DNA of 64,000 bases from Komagataella phaffii GS115 (Eukaryota; Ascomycota; Pichiomycetes; Pichiales; Pichiaceae): the NCBI RefSeq assembly GCF_000027005.1, contig NC_012963.1, forward strand, positions 1,798,001 through 1,862,000, written 5' to 3'. The notes under the pieces are model-generated. The model did not search any database and was not told where the DNA came from. It worked only from the letters and a program-made list of their open reading frames with translations. A program made the translations under genes and the position numbers. This document shows positions 28,901-38,337 of the stretch, one piece after another. The stretch's first letter is position 1. The number at the start of each line of letters is the position of its first letter.

Positions 28901-29994
28901 CACGACCATTCAGCGCACAGAACAACCCCCACCCTGCAATTTTGTCCCCTCGTCAGAGAGCAGCATCTGTTAGATCTCCAGTTTCTAAACCACACGCCAG
29001 GCCCAACCGTTACGCACCAGCTCCCTCTCAAACAGAGAATGGACACTCTTCAACCGTAAATAATGTGTCAGGAGGTCAATTTTCTCCTGCCCCTCAACAA
29101 GCAGGAAGTTTTCAAAGACAAGGTAGCTATCAAGCTCCCTCAAACCCTTATGCACCTAAAGCAGAAAGACAAGGGTCTTCTCGTGGAGGCTCATTCTCCG
29201 TTCCACCTCCTAATCCATACGTAGGTAGCTCAGTGAATGGGAATGGAGGAGTGCACGGAGGCGCACCAGCTATCCCTGTTGCCAACAACCCTTATGCTAA
29301 CAACAATCAAAATGCATCATATGGCCAAGCAAACGGTCCACTAAATGGATTTGTACCTCCGCCACCAATGCCTGAGAAAATGGGAGGACTTTCCTCACAG
29401 AATTACCCCAAGAGAGCAGCAAGTAGAGCAAATAGCACTGCTGGATATGCGCCATCACTAAGATCGCCCAGTGTGCAACAATTTCAACCACCACCACCTC
29501 CGGCACTAGCTCAACATGTGCAACCGCCACCACCTCCTGAACTAGTTCAGCAGGTACCTCCACCCGCGCCGTCTGTACAACACCAAGTATCACAAGGATC
29601 TCAAGGATCTCAAGGTGGGCCCCCTGCACAACAACAGACCAGATTTCCCAGTGGAGATAGATCACATATAAGTGATGAGGCTTTCCCTATTTATGAGTAC
29701 CTGAGTAAGGAGTTGGAAAATGTTAAGCCTAAGATTCCAGAAAGATTTACCAAACAACTCGTAGACGCTGAGAAGAGATTGAATATCTTGTTTGATCATT
29801 TGAATAACAATGAGCTGTTAACCGCTCCTACGATTACACTGTTGTCTAATCTTTCAAAGTCTCTAGCTGACCATGACTTTAAGACTGCTGAATCGTTACT
29901 GATTCAAATTACTACCATTCATAACAACGAGGCAGGAAACTGGAGCGTTGGTGTGAAACGTCTTATCCAGATGTCCTCGGCTCTGAGTAGCTAA
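25999..29994 (+). CDS. SEC31: COPII outer-coat protein Sec31
   Basis: Sec31 with Sec13 forms the outer cage of COPII vesicles leaving the ER and stimulates Sar1 GTP hydrolysis. The 1331-residue product (yeast about 1273) begins with a WD40 propeller (about residues 1-330; TFAWSSVD, FHDLAWSNP, LKKHTAPVKTISFNP, LEGHQKGVLSLDWCSWD, LLLSSGKDNSTLLWNP). The Sec13-binding blade and helical ACE1 domain follow (about 390-760; TGLAASLLLGDLEKATEIAL). A long Pro/Gln/Ser-rich region at about 780-1215 binds Sec23-Sar1 and contains many PPPPP-like runs and repeated NPYAP elements. A conserved C-terminal helical domain closes the protein (about 1235-1331). A short GSQGSQG-type repeat sits near 29595. Confidence 0.95.
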   Translation: MVKISEIKSTSTFAWSSVDSNVLATGTLAGAVDDSFSTTSSLELWDVLNTSAPIFRTNVGARFHDLAWSNPISKYQRGLLAGAFDNGTIQLWDSSSLLNGSSDSLIELKKHTAPVKTISFNPTESQIFASGASNGQLFIWDINHLSEPISPGASTTPINDINSIAWNSKIRHILASAGTSGYASIWDLKTKKELLNLSYTAPSGQRANLSTVAWHPTNSTSVITASDSDAVPLIMTWDLRNTNVPVATLEGHQKGVLSLDWCSWDSELLLSSGKDNSTLLWNPIRGSLLAEYPTTTNWAFKTRFSSKLPDIFATSSFDGKITVQTLQDTTPAEAQQAKAINDDEFWADLSNSDKKHPNFLQRQTPAWLKVPSSVSFGFGGKIVKVSKASDNQSIVVIDNFTTNDTLAKSTSLLASTISTNDYQTLVDEKLRTEANNHDWQLLNDLLKADDVKDYFRFQIVDPSVLKHDKSEQKVENGQDIFENIEQTDEDFFNNLEREKNSVSVNIPSYSPTGEFDVSSLKDQTGLAASLLLGDLEKATEIALSQGLIQEALVLALGASESLQAKVRNAYFNQTQKSSLPRLIYSATANDVNDLVANGTISGWRDIAAAIFAYSTEKEEFSKFIVELGDRLLASSLSDRRSDALLCFLAGGALNKASTIWNAELSSREEVLKSENPQLSSYEAHNIVLTEFVEKIAAFKYALRISNKFSGQGVNTLNNSFLEFASLVSSQGQFDLALNLLENLSTEDEDIKLEIKRISTASGKTLSSRAGPRSGYVGSQASTSFSGARFKSRGSVSGTTQSVPSPNVNPYLNQLPVQGQTLAQSRPSIQPLTQAPASAYAIPSARTAASSIANNPYAPKQNTNGSYSPAPGVNNTIPEVPKPPTTKSRQGGSGWNDLPNNFNSSRRTTPASTASPYGTQGNQTIQPPSRTPSQMNVIPPPPQASSFVPPPPTATATSSVPKSTFETPSRPFSAQNNPHPAILSPRQRAASVRSPVSKPHARPNRYAPAPSQTENGHSSTVNNVSGGQFSPAPQQAGSFQRQGSYQAPSNPYAPKAERQGSSRGGSFSVPPPNPYVGSSVNGNGGVHGGAPAIPVANNPYANNNQNASYGQANGPLNGFVPPPPMPEKMGGLSSQNYPKRAASRANSTAGYAPSLRSPSVQQFQPPPPPALAQHVQPPPPPELVQQVPPPAPSVQHQVSQGSQGSQGGPPAQQQTRFPSGDRSHISDEAFPIYEYLSKELENVKPKIPERFTKQLVDAEKRLNILFDHLNNNELLTAPTITLLSNLSKSLADHDFKTAESLLIQITTIHNNEAGNWSVGVKRLIQMSSALSS

Positions 29995-30294
29995 GAAGAT
30001 TGAGGAAGGAGAAACCTACTTGAATAAAAAATAAAGAAAATAGTGTATCGAAATTCTTTCTTAACTTTAACCTTTTCCTTTTGATTCAGTTATTTCCCGT
30101 TCTACATATTCCATACAGCTAAGAAATAATCACTTTCTGCAGGATTTACCGGTAGCCTGAGTATTTTCCTTGATGGGCCTTATTGTTCCTGTGGAAATTT
30201 TTTTCCCTTCGGTCGCGACACGTGCATCAGCCGTAATTCTGGGGAATCATGATTCTACTTAACATTCGCAATAGTGGTCTAATTTCGAATCTTA
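29995..30294. promoter_or_regulatory. SEC31-SYG1 intergenic region
   Basis: About 300 bp hold the SEC31 3' end and SYG1 promoter. A CACGTG-like cacgtg core occurs near 30220 (cgacacgtgcatc). Nothing else was recognised. Confidence 0.35.
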
Positions 30295-33171
30295 ATGAAA
30301 TTTGGTCAAACGCTAAATGATGATTTGGTACCCGAGTGGAAGTCTCAATATTTTGATTACAAGCAGGGCAAGAAAAAGCTGAAAAAGCTGTACAAGAATT
30401 ATGTTTTGAATAGAGAAAAATTGAAGGGAGCTGAGACGCAGCTTCCTACTCAACTCAACAGTAGTCTGCCCACTGTTTCACAAAATTCTTCTCAAAGTAA
30501 GCCGAATCTTCCTTTTTCCAAGCTTCCCCCACCAGCGATTGAATCTCACAGTGGTGCCGAACAGCCAGATCAACAAGACAAAAGAGTCGTAACTGATACT
30601 ACTCCTTTGTTGGAGCCAATCGCTTATACTCCACAAAATCAGGCTGCTTCATCGACCAGGAGAAAGTCTTTCATAGAAAGACTTGCGAACATCTCAGGAA
30701 TTTCTGGCAATTCTAGTCCAAACTTCAACCCAGATTTTGACGTGGCATTGCAGAATTTAGAGCAAGATTCAAATAATGAGTTCATGGAGTGGATCGATGA
30801 TGAGTTCGATAAAATTAATACTTTCTACAAGCGAAAGGAAACTAAGTACTTGAGTCGATTGCTGGTGCTGCAGGACCAAGTTGCTCAGCTTCGACAGCAA
30901 AAGTACAAGAATAAGCAGAGGATATCAGCAATTAGAAACCAGTTGGACGATAAACCAATCCAGGATCCCAGATTTGGCGCGTATCGTCTGGCATTTTACT
31001 TGGATACCTTTGCCTTTCATGTTCGTAAGAAGATCTCTGAAATCAATCATTTTGAGTTCCCCTCTTTGCCCAGTTGGGATTGGGTGAAAGGTGAGAGGAC
31101 CGAAAAGCAATACTACGAAGAAGAAGATGACGATGAATATGATGATGCGGTGGATTCAACAGAAGATGATTATGAAAGTAATGCTCAGGTCAACGAAAAC
31201 GCAATTGACGATGTTACGGATTCCTCTAATGAGGAAAGTTCCAATGCTGCTGCCAATCCTCGTCGTTTGAAGGGCCCTCAAGACCCACATTACAACAAGC
31301 AGGATTATGGAAAAAGAAAGAAACCCAAAATTGTTCCATATTTTGTTGCTAGAAGACAAATCAAAACGGCCATGTTAGAACTTTACCGTGGTTTAGAAAT
31401 TCTAAAATCCTACCGACTTTTAAACCGAACAGCTTTCAGAAAGATGATCAAGAAATATGATAAAACCATGAACACCCAAGAACTCCCTGCTTTCATGGTG
31501 AAGATCGACGAGGCTTACTTCAACAAAAGTGATGTTTTAGATAATATAATGCAAGCTTTGGAAGCTTTGTATGCTAAGACATTTGAGCATGGAAATAGGA
31601 AAGTGGCCATTAGTAAACTTCGCCAAAGTGAGACCCCTAGATCATACAATATGCAAGTATTTTTTAGCTCGCTGCTTCTTGGAATGACCATACCTCTTCT
31701 CATCGATGCCATATACACTGCAGCTTATAAAACTATCACTAGGGAACTTTTGGAGGGAAAATTTATGATGCAAATTTGGGGAGGCTTTCTTCTCATATCT
31801 TTAATGGGTTTGCTCATTGGTATCAATTGTATGACCTGGTCCAAATACAAAGTCAACTACAAGTTCATATTTGAATTTACTAAGGATGCTTTGGATTATA
31901 GACAATACCTTGTGTTTCCCTCTTTGTTTTTGTTCATGGTTGCTATATTTGGATGGTTGAGTTTTAGAAACTTTTGGCCCGATCAAATAGCGGGCAGAGA
32001 CTGGCCTTGGTTCTTAGTTTCTTTTGGCCTGTTCATTATTTTTTGTCCTTTCAATATCTTTTACGCCTCTGCTCGGAGATGGTTACTCATTGGGCTTTGG
32101 AGATTGATATGGTCGGGATTCTATCCTGTTGAGTTTCAAGACTTTTTTTTGGGCGACATCTTTTGCTCTTTAACCTATACATTGGGTAACATATCGTTTT
32201 ACATCTGTCTTTATAGTTCCAAGTGGAAAGGTGCTTTAGATGGTACAGATTCTACAACTTGTGGATCATCCCATTCCAGGGTCATGGGTTTCTTGGCATC
32301 ACTTCCAAGCATTTGGAGATTACTTCAGTGTTTCAGGCGTTTTGCGGATACTGGCGATTGGTTCCCTCATCTTGCAAACTTGGCAAAGTACGCATTATCA
32401 ACATTTTACAACATGACGCTCAGTATTTATCGTATTGAGCCAACCATGAGCAATCGAGCAATGTTTATTACGTTTGCAACTGTTAACTCGGTGGGTTGCA
32501 GTTTTTGGGACGTATTCATGGATTGGTCGTTGATGCAAGCCAATTCGAAACATATATTTTTGCGAGATGACCTAATTTTTAAAGAACCAGCTATCTATTA
32601 TGGAGCTGTAGTTCTGAATACTCTGCTACGTTTCCAGTGGATTTTCTATGCACTGTTTTCTGAGCAAATCCAACAATCTGCGTTTACAAGCTTTTTTATT
32701 GCGTTAGCAGAGATTTTCAGAAGATTTGTCTGGATGTTTTTCAGAATGGAGAATGAGCACTGTACAAATGTGCATCTTTTTAGAGCTTCCAGAGAAACTC
32801 CACTTCCTTATCCAACAATAAAACGTAAGGTTAGGGAACCAGCTCCTATTGTGACGATTCCTAGGAAAGCGTCTGATATCGAAAGCCACCGCACTACTGC
32901 TATTTCTCGTAAGATGTCTACTGCAACCAGGGCCAAGTCTACGACATCAACTGAAGGTGCTCCATTGAGCAGAACTCAAACTCTGAGACCTATGTTGGAA
33001 CATGTTAGTAAACTGATGAACGAGGCCCATATCAAAGATTTCCAAAGAAAGAAGGTTGACCATACGAAGAGCGAATCACTGTCAGATGAAGATGAAGATG
33101 AAGAGGATGAAAACGACACCGAGGAAGATCTGATGGAAGAAGAGGTCCAAGAGTCTCTGCGGTCACAATAA
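30295..33171 (+). CDS. SYG1: SPX-EXS membrane protein Syg1 (XPR1 family)
   Basis: Syg1 belongs to the XPR1/PHO1 family of plasma-membrane phosphate exporters; the yeast gene was found as a suppressor of G-protein alpha loss. The 958-residue product starts with an SPX domain, which senses inositol pyrophosphates: MKFGQTLNDDLVPEWKSQYFDYKQGKKKLKKL, with lysines for ligand binding, interrupted by disordered stretches. The SPX end lies near residue 420 (RRQIKTAMLELYRGLEILKSYRLLNRTAFRKMIKKYD). Several membrane helices follow from about 455, then the EXS domain (about 590-800; ARRWLLIGLWRLI, FQDFFLGDIFCSLTY, EIFRRFVWMFFRMENEH). The cytosolic tail is basic, then strongly acidic. It converges on NEO1 with 64 bp between stops. 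Confidence 0.93.
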   Translation: MKFGQTLNDDLVPEWKSQYFDYKQGKKKLKKLYKNYVLNREKLKGAETQLPTQLNSSLPTVSQNSSQSKPNLPFSKLPPPAIESHSGAEQPDQQDKRVVTDTTPLLEPIAYTPQNQAASSTRRKSFIERLANISGISGNSSPNFNPDFDVALQNLEQDSNNEFMEWIDDEFDKINTFYKRKETKYLSRLLVLQDQVAQLRQQKYKNKQRISAIRNQLDDKPIQDPRFGAYRLAFYLDTFAFHVRKKISEINHFEFPSLPSWDWVKGERTEKQYYEEEDDDEYDDAVDSTEDDYESNAQVNENAIDDVTDSSNEESSNAAANPRRLKGPQDPHYNKQDYGKRKKPKIVPYFVARRQIKTAMLELYRGLEILKSYRLLNRTAFRKMIKKYDKTMNTQELPAFMVKIDEAYFNKSDVLDNIMQALEALYAKTFEHGNRKVAISKLRQSETPRSYNMQVFFSSLLLGMTIPLLIDAIYTAAYKTITRELLEGKFMMQIWGGFLLISLMGLLIGINCMTWSKYKVNYKFIFEFTKDALDYRQYLVFPSLFLFMVAIFGWLSFRNFWPDQIAGRDWPWFLVSFGLFIIFCPFNIFYASARRWLLIGLWRLIWSGFYPVEFQDFFLGDIFCSLTYTLGNISFYICLYSSKWKGALDGTDSTTCGSSHSRVMGFLASLPSIWRLLQCFRRFADTGDWFPHLANLAKYALSTFYNMTLSIYRIEPTMSNRAMFITFATVNSVGCSFWDVFMDWSLMQANSKHIFLRDDLIFKEPAIYYGAVVLNTLLRFQWIFYALFSEQIQQSAFTSFFIALAEIFRRFVWMFFRMENEHCTNVHLFRASRETPLPYPTIKRKVREPAPIVTIPRKASDIESHRTTAISRKMSTATRAKSTTSTEGAPLSRTQTLRPMLEHVSKLMNEAHIKDFQRKKVDHTKSESLSDEDEDEEDENDTEEDLMEEEVQESLRSQ

Positions 33172-33235
33172 TGTATAAAATGTAAAAACTAAATAGTATA
33201 ATATTCCTCATTTCCAGGGTAGCCTTACGGTTTTT

Positions 33236-36200
33236 CTATGACAGTTGGACCTTAGCATAATTGGGGGGTCTCAATTTTCGGTTTATTACTTTAACTGACC
33301 ATATTGGCATCAAAGAAATGACCAAAATAATTAAGGTTTGATAGAAAAACTTTCCTGAAGTAGTATAATCTAGGTTGAAGTACTCTCCCAGAAATGGAAC
33401 AGATAATATGTAAATGGCAAATGTAACCAACAAGGTAATGAACATGACTTTGTTCCATGTGTTGATGGCAATTGCAACCATGACAAGTTCGTTGATAACC
33501 AAGGATGTAAAACTGAGGGTAACCAAAGTCGTAAAATCATCTGTACCCAATCCACAGAAAAATTGGGAAAGAAATTGAATGGCACAACCCTGGTACAGTG
33601 AGACTAAAGTCCATATAAAAAATGTTCTATAGGATAGCGATTTTGCTTCTGTGAGCTCTTTGTAAAGTTCAGGGTACAAGTTCGCCAAAGCCTCATCAAC
33701 ATCCCTATCAAGGACGAGTGAAAATACCGGAGCCATAGTGTAAACGGTGGCATATCCTACCATTAGCCAACCTTGATATAAAGCCAAGGGTTCAAAGGAA
33801 GAGCAAATGGAATAAACAGCTTGACACACTGAGATAATCAAACCTCTATGAATGACGAATTGGGCGAGCTTTGCACTTGTCTTATAAGAATTTCGACCAT
33901 GCCAAAGTAGCAACTTCGTCAAATGGCAGAATTGAGTGATGGAAAAATCTGCAGCCAAAGAAGCTTGTTTACCTTCTTTGCCAACAATTCCGACTCCAAC
34001 GTCAGCACATTGAATCATGCTAACATCATTACCACCATCACCAATACAGCAAACTCTTTTATGCGTTCTATCCCGTAGAAGAATGGCGATATCGGCCTTT
34101 TGTTGAGGAGTGCATCGGCATGCAATAACAGCAGGCAAATGAATCACTATGTCAAAAAATTCTTGTTGGTAGTATTGCAAGAAGATTCCCAGAGACTCCC
34201 CATCGATCAAAAGAGCCACAGATTGATTGGACTTGAGATATTCTATCGATTGTAATGCGGTATCCATTCTGGACAATTTGGTAACCGTGTGAACATACTG
34301 GCCTCTGGAAACTAGTCTGGCGCTGATAGCAACACATTTAGCGGTTTCGACCTTATCACCAGTCAGCATCCAAATCTTAACTCCAGCATTCCGAAGCAGT
34401 TCGACCGAAGCTTTAACGTCGCGTTGCAACTTGTCCTCCACACCCGTTAATCCAAGTAATTCCAGATCACTTTCTAAATGAGTGGAGATAACCTTGGCCA
34501 TGTTTTGGTCCCGATTAACCATCAGGAGCGAGGCTTCCTCATACTTCTTCTTGAATATTTCGTATCCATGATCGGTGAGCTTCTTCCTTGCGATCACTAA
34601 TGTTCTCAGTCCCTCCCTTGCCATATTAGATGTTTCTTCATCCAGCCAATCATTTTGATGGACGATCGTTCTCATAACAGTGTCAGCGCCCTTTTGCATA
34701 AACCAAATTTCTTCTCGTTGCTGGTCACGCACAATTATTCCCATTCTTTTGGAGTCGGAATTGAACGGAAACATCTGAAGAATCTCGTAATCTAGTGTTT
34801 CGCCAGTTGATTCATGCCTCAAACTGATTGAGTGACGGTCTCTTTTTATTAAAATCAAACCAACACTCTCTGTGAACTTTACAATAGCAATTTCATCAGG
34901 GGATGCCGCTTGGTAACTAAGAACACCATCTTCTATCGTGGGGGTGACATTGTGGCAGATAGCAAGAGTTGTAACCAAATCTCTTATTCTCATACCAAGA
35001 TCTTTCCTCGATGTTTTAGCGTTATTAAGACCTTTAACATGATCAGAAATAATATCCATGGTATCACCAGCATAAGAGACTGTTCCTAGGTGTAGTTTTT
35101 TCATTTCCATATCATTTTGAGTAAGAGTTCCAGTTTTGTCACTTAATAGGTATTCAATTCTTCCCAGGTCTTCCGGTATTGTACTAGTTCTAACAACGGT
35201 TTCAGGTATTGAGCTATCAGTTTCTATTTGATGAGCATGGACTGACTTTCCAAGATCAAGGTTAACTCTCAGAGACACTGGGATAATAGTGGAGAATAGA
35301 ATGAGAAACCGCATGATATCGACGTACCAATCATCAGCTATTCCTTGGAATAGCACTAAGATGACAGATAATGCAAACACACAAACACATAAGATCTTGG
35401 ACAAACTATTGATTTCCAGTTCTAACAAGCCCGTTTTCAGTTTGGGCTGAGTTGTGTTCATCGATTGTCGAGTATCTTTACCTGTGTAAATTATACAACC
35501 AATTGCTGAACCAGAAGCTAATACAGTATTACACCACATTGTGTTGTCTATCGTAAGACCATATGATTGCCCATTGTAGGTCAATCTTCCAAGAAAGGAG
35601 TGAATTGATTTTGAGGGTGCGCTTGCAGTGATGGCGACATTTTGAAGTTCAGTCATTGGTAACGATTGTGTAACTGGAGAAACAATCCGAAGCTTCCAAT
35701 CAGTCTCACCATCCAGCTGATCTGTCTTGATAAATGACTCTCCGGTGGATTCGCTTGACTGGACAAGAACCATATCTGCGGGCACTCTCATTCCCTTATG
35801 CAATCGAACCAAGTGACCACATTTTAAGTTTTTGGACAAAACTGGTGATGGGCTGGACAGAACCTCATATGGTTCATTGTTCTGTTCTCTATCCCTTCTT
35901 CGGCGTTGAATATCATCCATCGCCTCTTTTGACATGGTCACTATGAGTACAAACAAAAGTGGGACGACATACGAAGAAAGATATCCAATGCGAAGTTGCG
36001 GTATCGCTTGAGAGAGAGCCACTAAAGTAAAGTATAAATTGAAAAAAAATTTGAATTGCTCGTATAGGATGACTGGGAAAAAGGTAAATGCATTGTACTT
36101 GGCATTGGAGATTCCATTGAAGCAGTATTGAAGATGGGGTGTTCCCACTGCAATAGATCTTTCGGTCTTAACAACACTTGAATCATTTTCATGTAGTGGT

Positions 36201-36538
36201 AAACATATGCTATTTCTTCTTGAAAAAAAATTGCTCAGCCCCCAGCTTTGTTTCTTTGGCAATTTGTCGTCTCTTATCAACGGCGCCGAACCATCAATAT
36301 CGCTCTCAAAGGACGGTTTATTTTGGTCTGCCTGCTCAATATCATGTAAGCTAATGGACTCATTTCCAACTTTGTCATTCGATCTATTTATAGTTTCTTG
36401 GTCAAAGAAAGGGTTCTCATTGACAATTGAGTCTAGCGCTTGATTTAAGGACGATTCGAACTCTTCATTAATGAACAGATTGAGGTCGGGATTGTCCTTC
36501 CTTGAATTCCACTGATTATTGTCAGCATCAAAGGACAT
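33236..36538 (-). CDS. NEO1: P4-type ATPase (phospholipid flippase) Neo1
   Basis: Neo1 is an essential Golgi/endosomal P4-ATPase that moves phosphatidylethanolamine and phosphatidylserine to the cytosolic leaflet without a Cdc50 partner. The 1100-residue product has the P4 entry block YNAFTFFPVILYEQFKFFFN and the Neo1-specific RIGYLSSYVVPLLFVL and EAMDDIQRRRRDRE. The actuator motif is DQLDGETDWK and the phosphorylation motif DKTGTLTQNDM (Asp near residue 466). Other blocks are the nucleotide-binding KGADTVM, MLTGDKVETA and the hinge GDGGNDVSMIQ. Around ten membrane helices are visible. The IPVSLRVNLD helix 4 motif (Pro-Val-Ser) is typical of Neo1/ATP9 rather than Drs2 (PISL). Confidence 0.95.
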   Translation of the reverse strand: MSFDADNNQWNSRKDNPDLNLFINEEFESSLNQALDSIVNENPFFDQETINRSNDKVGNESISLHDIEQADQNKPSFESDIDGSAPLIRDDKLPKKQSWGLSNFFSRRNSICLPLHENDSSVVKTERSIAVGTPHLQYCFNGISNAKYNAFTFFPVILYEQFKFFFNLYFTLVALSQAIPQLRIGYLSSYVVPLLFVLIVTMSKEAMDDIQRRRRDREQNNEPYEVLSSPSPVLSKNLKCGHLVRLHKGMRVPADMVLVQSSESTGESFIKTDQLDGETDWKLRIVSPVTQSLPMTELQNVAITASAPSKSIHSFLGRLTYNGQSYGLTIDNTMWCNTVLASGSAIGCIIYTGKDTRQSMNTTQPKLKTGLLELEINSLSKILCVCVFALSVILVLFQGIADDWYVDIMRFLILFSTIIPVSLRVNLDLGKSVHAHQIETDSSIPETVVRTSTIPEDLGRIEYLLSDKTGTLTQNDMEMKKLHLGTVSYAGDTMDIISDHVKGLNNAKTSRKDLGMRIRDLVTTLAICHNVTPTIEDGVLSYQAASPDEIAIVKFTESVGLILIKRDRHSISLRHESTGETLDYEILQMFPFNSDSKRMGIIVRDQQREEIWFMQKGADTVMRTIVHQNDWLDEETSNMAREGLRTLVIARKKLTDHGYEIFKKKYEEASLLMVNRDQNMAKVISTHLESDLELLGLTGVEDKLQRDVKASVELLRNAGVKIWMLTGDKVETAKCVAISARLVSRGQYVHTVTKLSRMDTALQSIEYLKSNQSVALLIDGESLGIFLQYYQQEFFDIVIHLPAVIACRCTPQQKADIAILLRDRTHKRVCCIGDGGNDVSMIQCADVGVGIVGKEGKQASLAADFSITQFCHLTKLLLWHGRNSYKTSAKLAQFVIHRGLIISVCQAVYSICSSFEPLALYQGWLMVGYATVYTMAPVFSLVLDRDVDEALANLYPELYKELTEAKSLSYRTFFIWTLVSLYQGCAIQFLSQFFCGLGTDDFTTLVTLSFTSLVINELVMVAIAINTWNKVMFITLLVTFAIYILSVPFLGEYFNLDYTTSGKFFYQTLIILVISLMPIWSVKVINRKLRPPNYAKVQLS

Positions 36539-36755
36539 TTATGTCTCTTAACCTGGAGTTGAAAGAAACTAAGTTGGTACAGTTATAAACAGTCCACGCT
36601 GACAATATAGATAACAAGAGTGAAAGGAACTCTTCCCACTAAACGAATATAGTGAACCCTCGAAATTTTAAGCCTATAAATATATGCCGGTACTCATCAC
36701 TATAAGCTACTTGGAGCTTCCGAAGAGAAGCCGTTGGTCTTGAATATTATTCTAT

Positions 36756-37730
36756 CTATGCTCTACAATTACTGATCTCAAAGACAAGAATGTCACTGGC
36801 ACCTTGTTTCTTTAATTCGTCCATGATTCTTCCAACATCTTTCTTCTCTACCATCGAGGACACTCCCACCCAATCTTCTTCATCTAATGGAGAAACGGTA
36901 GCAGCTCTCTTGCCTGGAGTCAGTTTTAGCAGCTGAGGAAGGTTACCTCTAGGTGCGTTGTAATTACACAAGACATACTTCTGAGCAGTCAGTACACCTT
37001 CAATTCTCTCCTTGATAGTATCCATCAGTTCTGGGTGTTGAGGATGCTTCGAAGAGATCAGGTAAGCGGAAGTAGAAAGAACAGTTTCAATATCGATCAG
37101 CCCTGCCGCTTTCATGGTTTCTCCACTCTCAACAAGATCCACAATAGCATCGGCAACTCCTAGGGCACAAGAGGCCTCAACAGACCCTCCAACATATTTG
37201 ATTTTTGTCTTTAGTGGCTCACCAGGCTTAACTCCTTCCAGTTGTTCAAAGTACCTGGTGGTTAAGCTAGTAAAGGAGGAAACAATTTCTTTACCAATTA
37301 GCTGTTTAGGTTCTTTCAAGTCACCATTCTCGGGAACTTGAATCTGCAACTTGCACTTACCGAAATTCAAGTCTAATAAAGGTATGACATCTACGTCACT
37401 TTCCTGAACCTGGTCAATACCAGTTATACCCAAATCACATTTACCCTCTCCTACAAACGTGGGAATGTCAGCAGCTGGAAGGAAAACCAATGCCAGGGGC
37501 AGGTTAGTGCACAAAGCTATATCCAATCTACTGGATCTTCGAAACTGAATATCTGATCCCCTAAGTAATTCAACGCATTTCTCATACAATCTGCCCTCTG
37601 AAAAAAATAGTTGTTAGTATAAAGTGAGTGGAGAATAGGGAAAAAACCCTTTTAAAAAAAAAACGACATGCTACATACTTTTAGGAACAGCAAATAATAG
37701 TCTATCGTTCAAGTGATTCGCCAACTCCAT
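36756..37730 (-). CDS. HIS1: ATP phosphoribosyltransferase (first step of histidine synthesis), two exons
   Basis: His1 joins ATP and PRPP to phosphoribosyl-ATP, the feedback-regulated first step of histidine synthesis. Exon 1 (37679-37730) encodes MELANHLNDRLLFAVPK plus one base. The 81-nt intron (37598-37678) has GTATGT, TACTAAC and a T-rich stretch before CAG. Exon 2 (36756-37597) completes Lys-Gly-Arg-Leu. The 297-residue product equals yeast His1 in length and carries RSSRLDIALCTNLPLALVFL, DIPTFVGEGKCDLGITG, YVGGSVEASCALGVADAIVDLVESG and the C-terminal regulatory domain. It is a long-form (HisG-L) enzyme. A Gcn4-type TGACTCA lies about 60 bp upstream (37790-37796), consistent with general amino-acid control. 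Confidence 0.94.
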
Positions 37731-37789
37731 AATCCTAAATGCGCTCCTTGGACCAGATTTTGTTTTTGAATCTTTGAATATGAAATTGA

Positions 37790-37796
37790 TGACTCA
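37790..37796. promoter_or_regulatory. Gcn4-type site TGACTCA upstream of HIS1
   Basis: The heptamer TGACTCA is the standard Gcn4 core and lies 60 bp before the HIS1 start codon. HIS1 in Saccharomyces is a classic general amino-acid control target. It could also serve RPS28 on the other side, but that is 210 bp away. Motif-only evidence. Confidence 0.6.
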
Positions 37797-37871
37797 AACA
37801 GAGATATTGAAAATTACCCTTCAAAAACCAAACGGGCAACAGCCGGGCTAATCGCTTCCCATGCATCGGAG

Positions 37872-37878
37872 CGGGTAA
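37872..37878 (-). promoter_or_regulatory. Reb1-type site in the HIS1-RPS28 divergent promoter
   Basis: CGGGTAA is the reverse complement of the Reb1 core TTACCCG. It lies midway between HIS1 and RPS28, 128 bp upstream of the RPS28 start codon. Such sites commonly mark nucleosome-free regions of divergent yeast promoters, including ribosomal-protein genes. Confidence 0.5.
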
Positions 37879-38005
37879 CCCCTATCTAAAACTTCGACAG
37901 AGTAGTGCCTTACACAGTCTAAACCCACGCAAACCAGTTCACTCCTCTCTTCTGGTGTCTAAAATTTTTTTCCAACCCAGAACCTACAGAAACACACATC
38001 TTAAA

Positions 38006-38209
38006 ATGGATACTAAAACTCCAGTTACATTAGCCAAGGTCATCAAGGTCCTCGGAAGAACCGGATCCCGTGGTGGTGTCACCCAAGTCAGAGTTGAGTT
38101 TTTGGACGACTCCTCTAGAACTATTGTCAGAAACGTCAAAGGACCAGTTAGAGAGAACGATATTCTGTGTCTGATGGAGTCTGAGAGAGAAGCCAGAAGA
38201 TTACGTTAA
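38006..38209 (+). CDS. RPS28: 40S ribosomal protein eS28
   Basis: eS28 sits in the small-subunit head near the mRNA exit. The start is ATG 38006 ([20 protein letters not shown]); the frame is open for 17 more codons upstream but these are leader. The 67-residue product has the same length as the yeast protein. [16 protein letters not shown] and [20 protein letters not shown] are nearly identical to it. Two CTG codons lie at conserved leucines in the DILCLME block, supporting the standard genetic code. No intron, as in Saccharomyces. It faces away from HIS1 and converges on the cyclin gene. Confidence 0.96.
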   Translation: MDTKTPVTLAKVIKVLGRTGSRGGVTQVRVEFLDDSSRTIVRNVKGPVRENDILCLMESEREARRLR

Positions 38210-38337
38210 TAGGATGCATAAGTTCAATATAATGTACAATTAGTCAATTGTTTAAATGAGTTATTCAGTAGACCATGAAGATTAAGTATTATCTTTGATC
38301 ATCGTGAGACGTTACGTATACCGGACGCAACTTGATT

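Noticed and set aside
28525..29665. Antisense frames of 99 and 122 codons inside SEC31
   Set aside because: They mirror the Pro/Gln-rich repeats of SEC31 and show only low-complexity sequence.
37955..38005. 17-residue extension of RPS28
   Set aside because: eS28 is strongly conserved and starts MDxKTPV; the upstream part is the leader.
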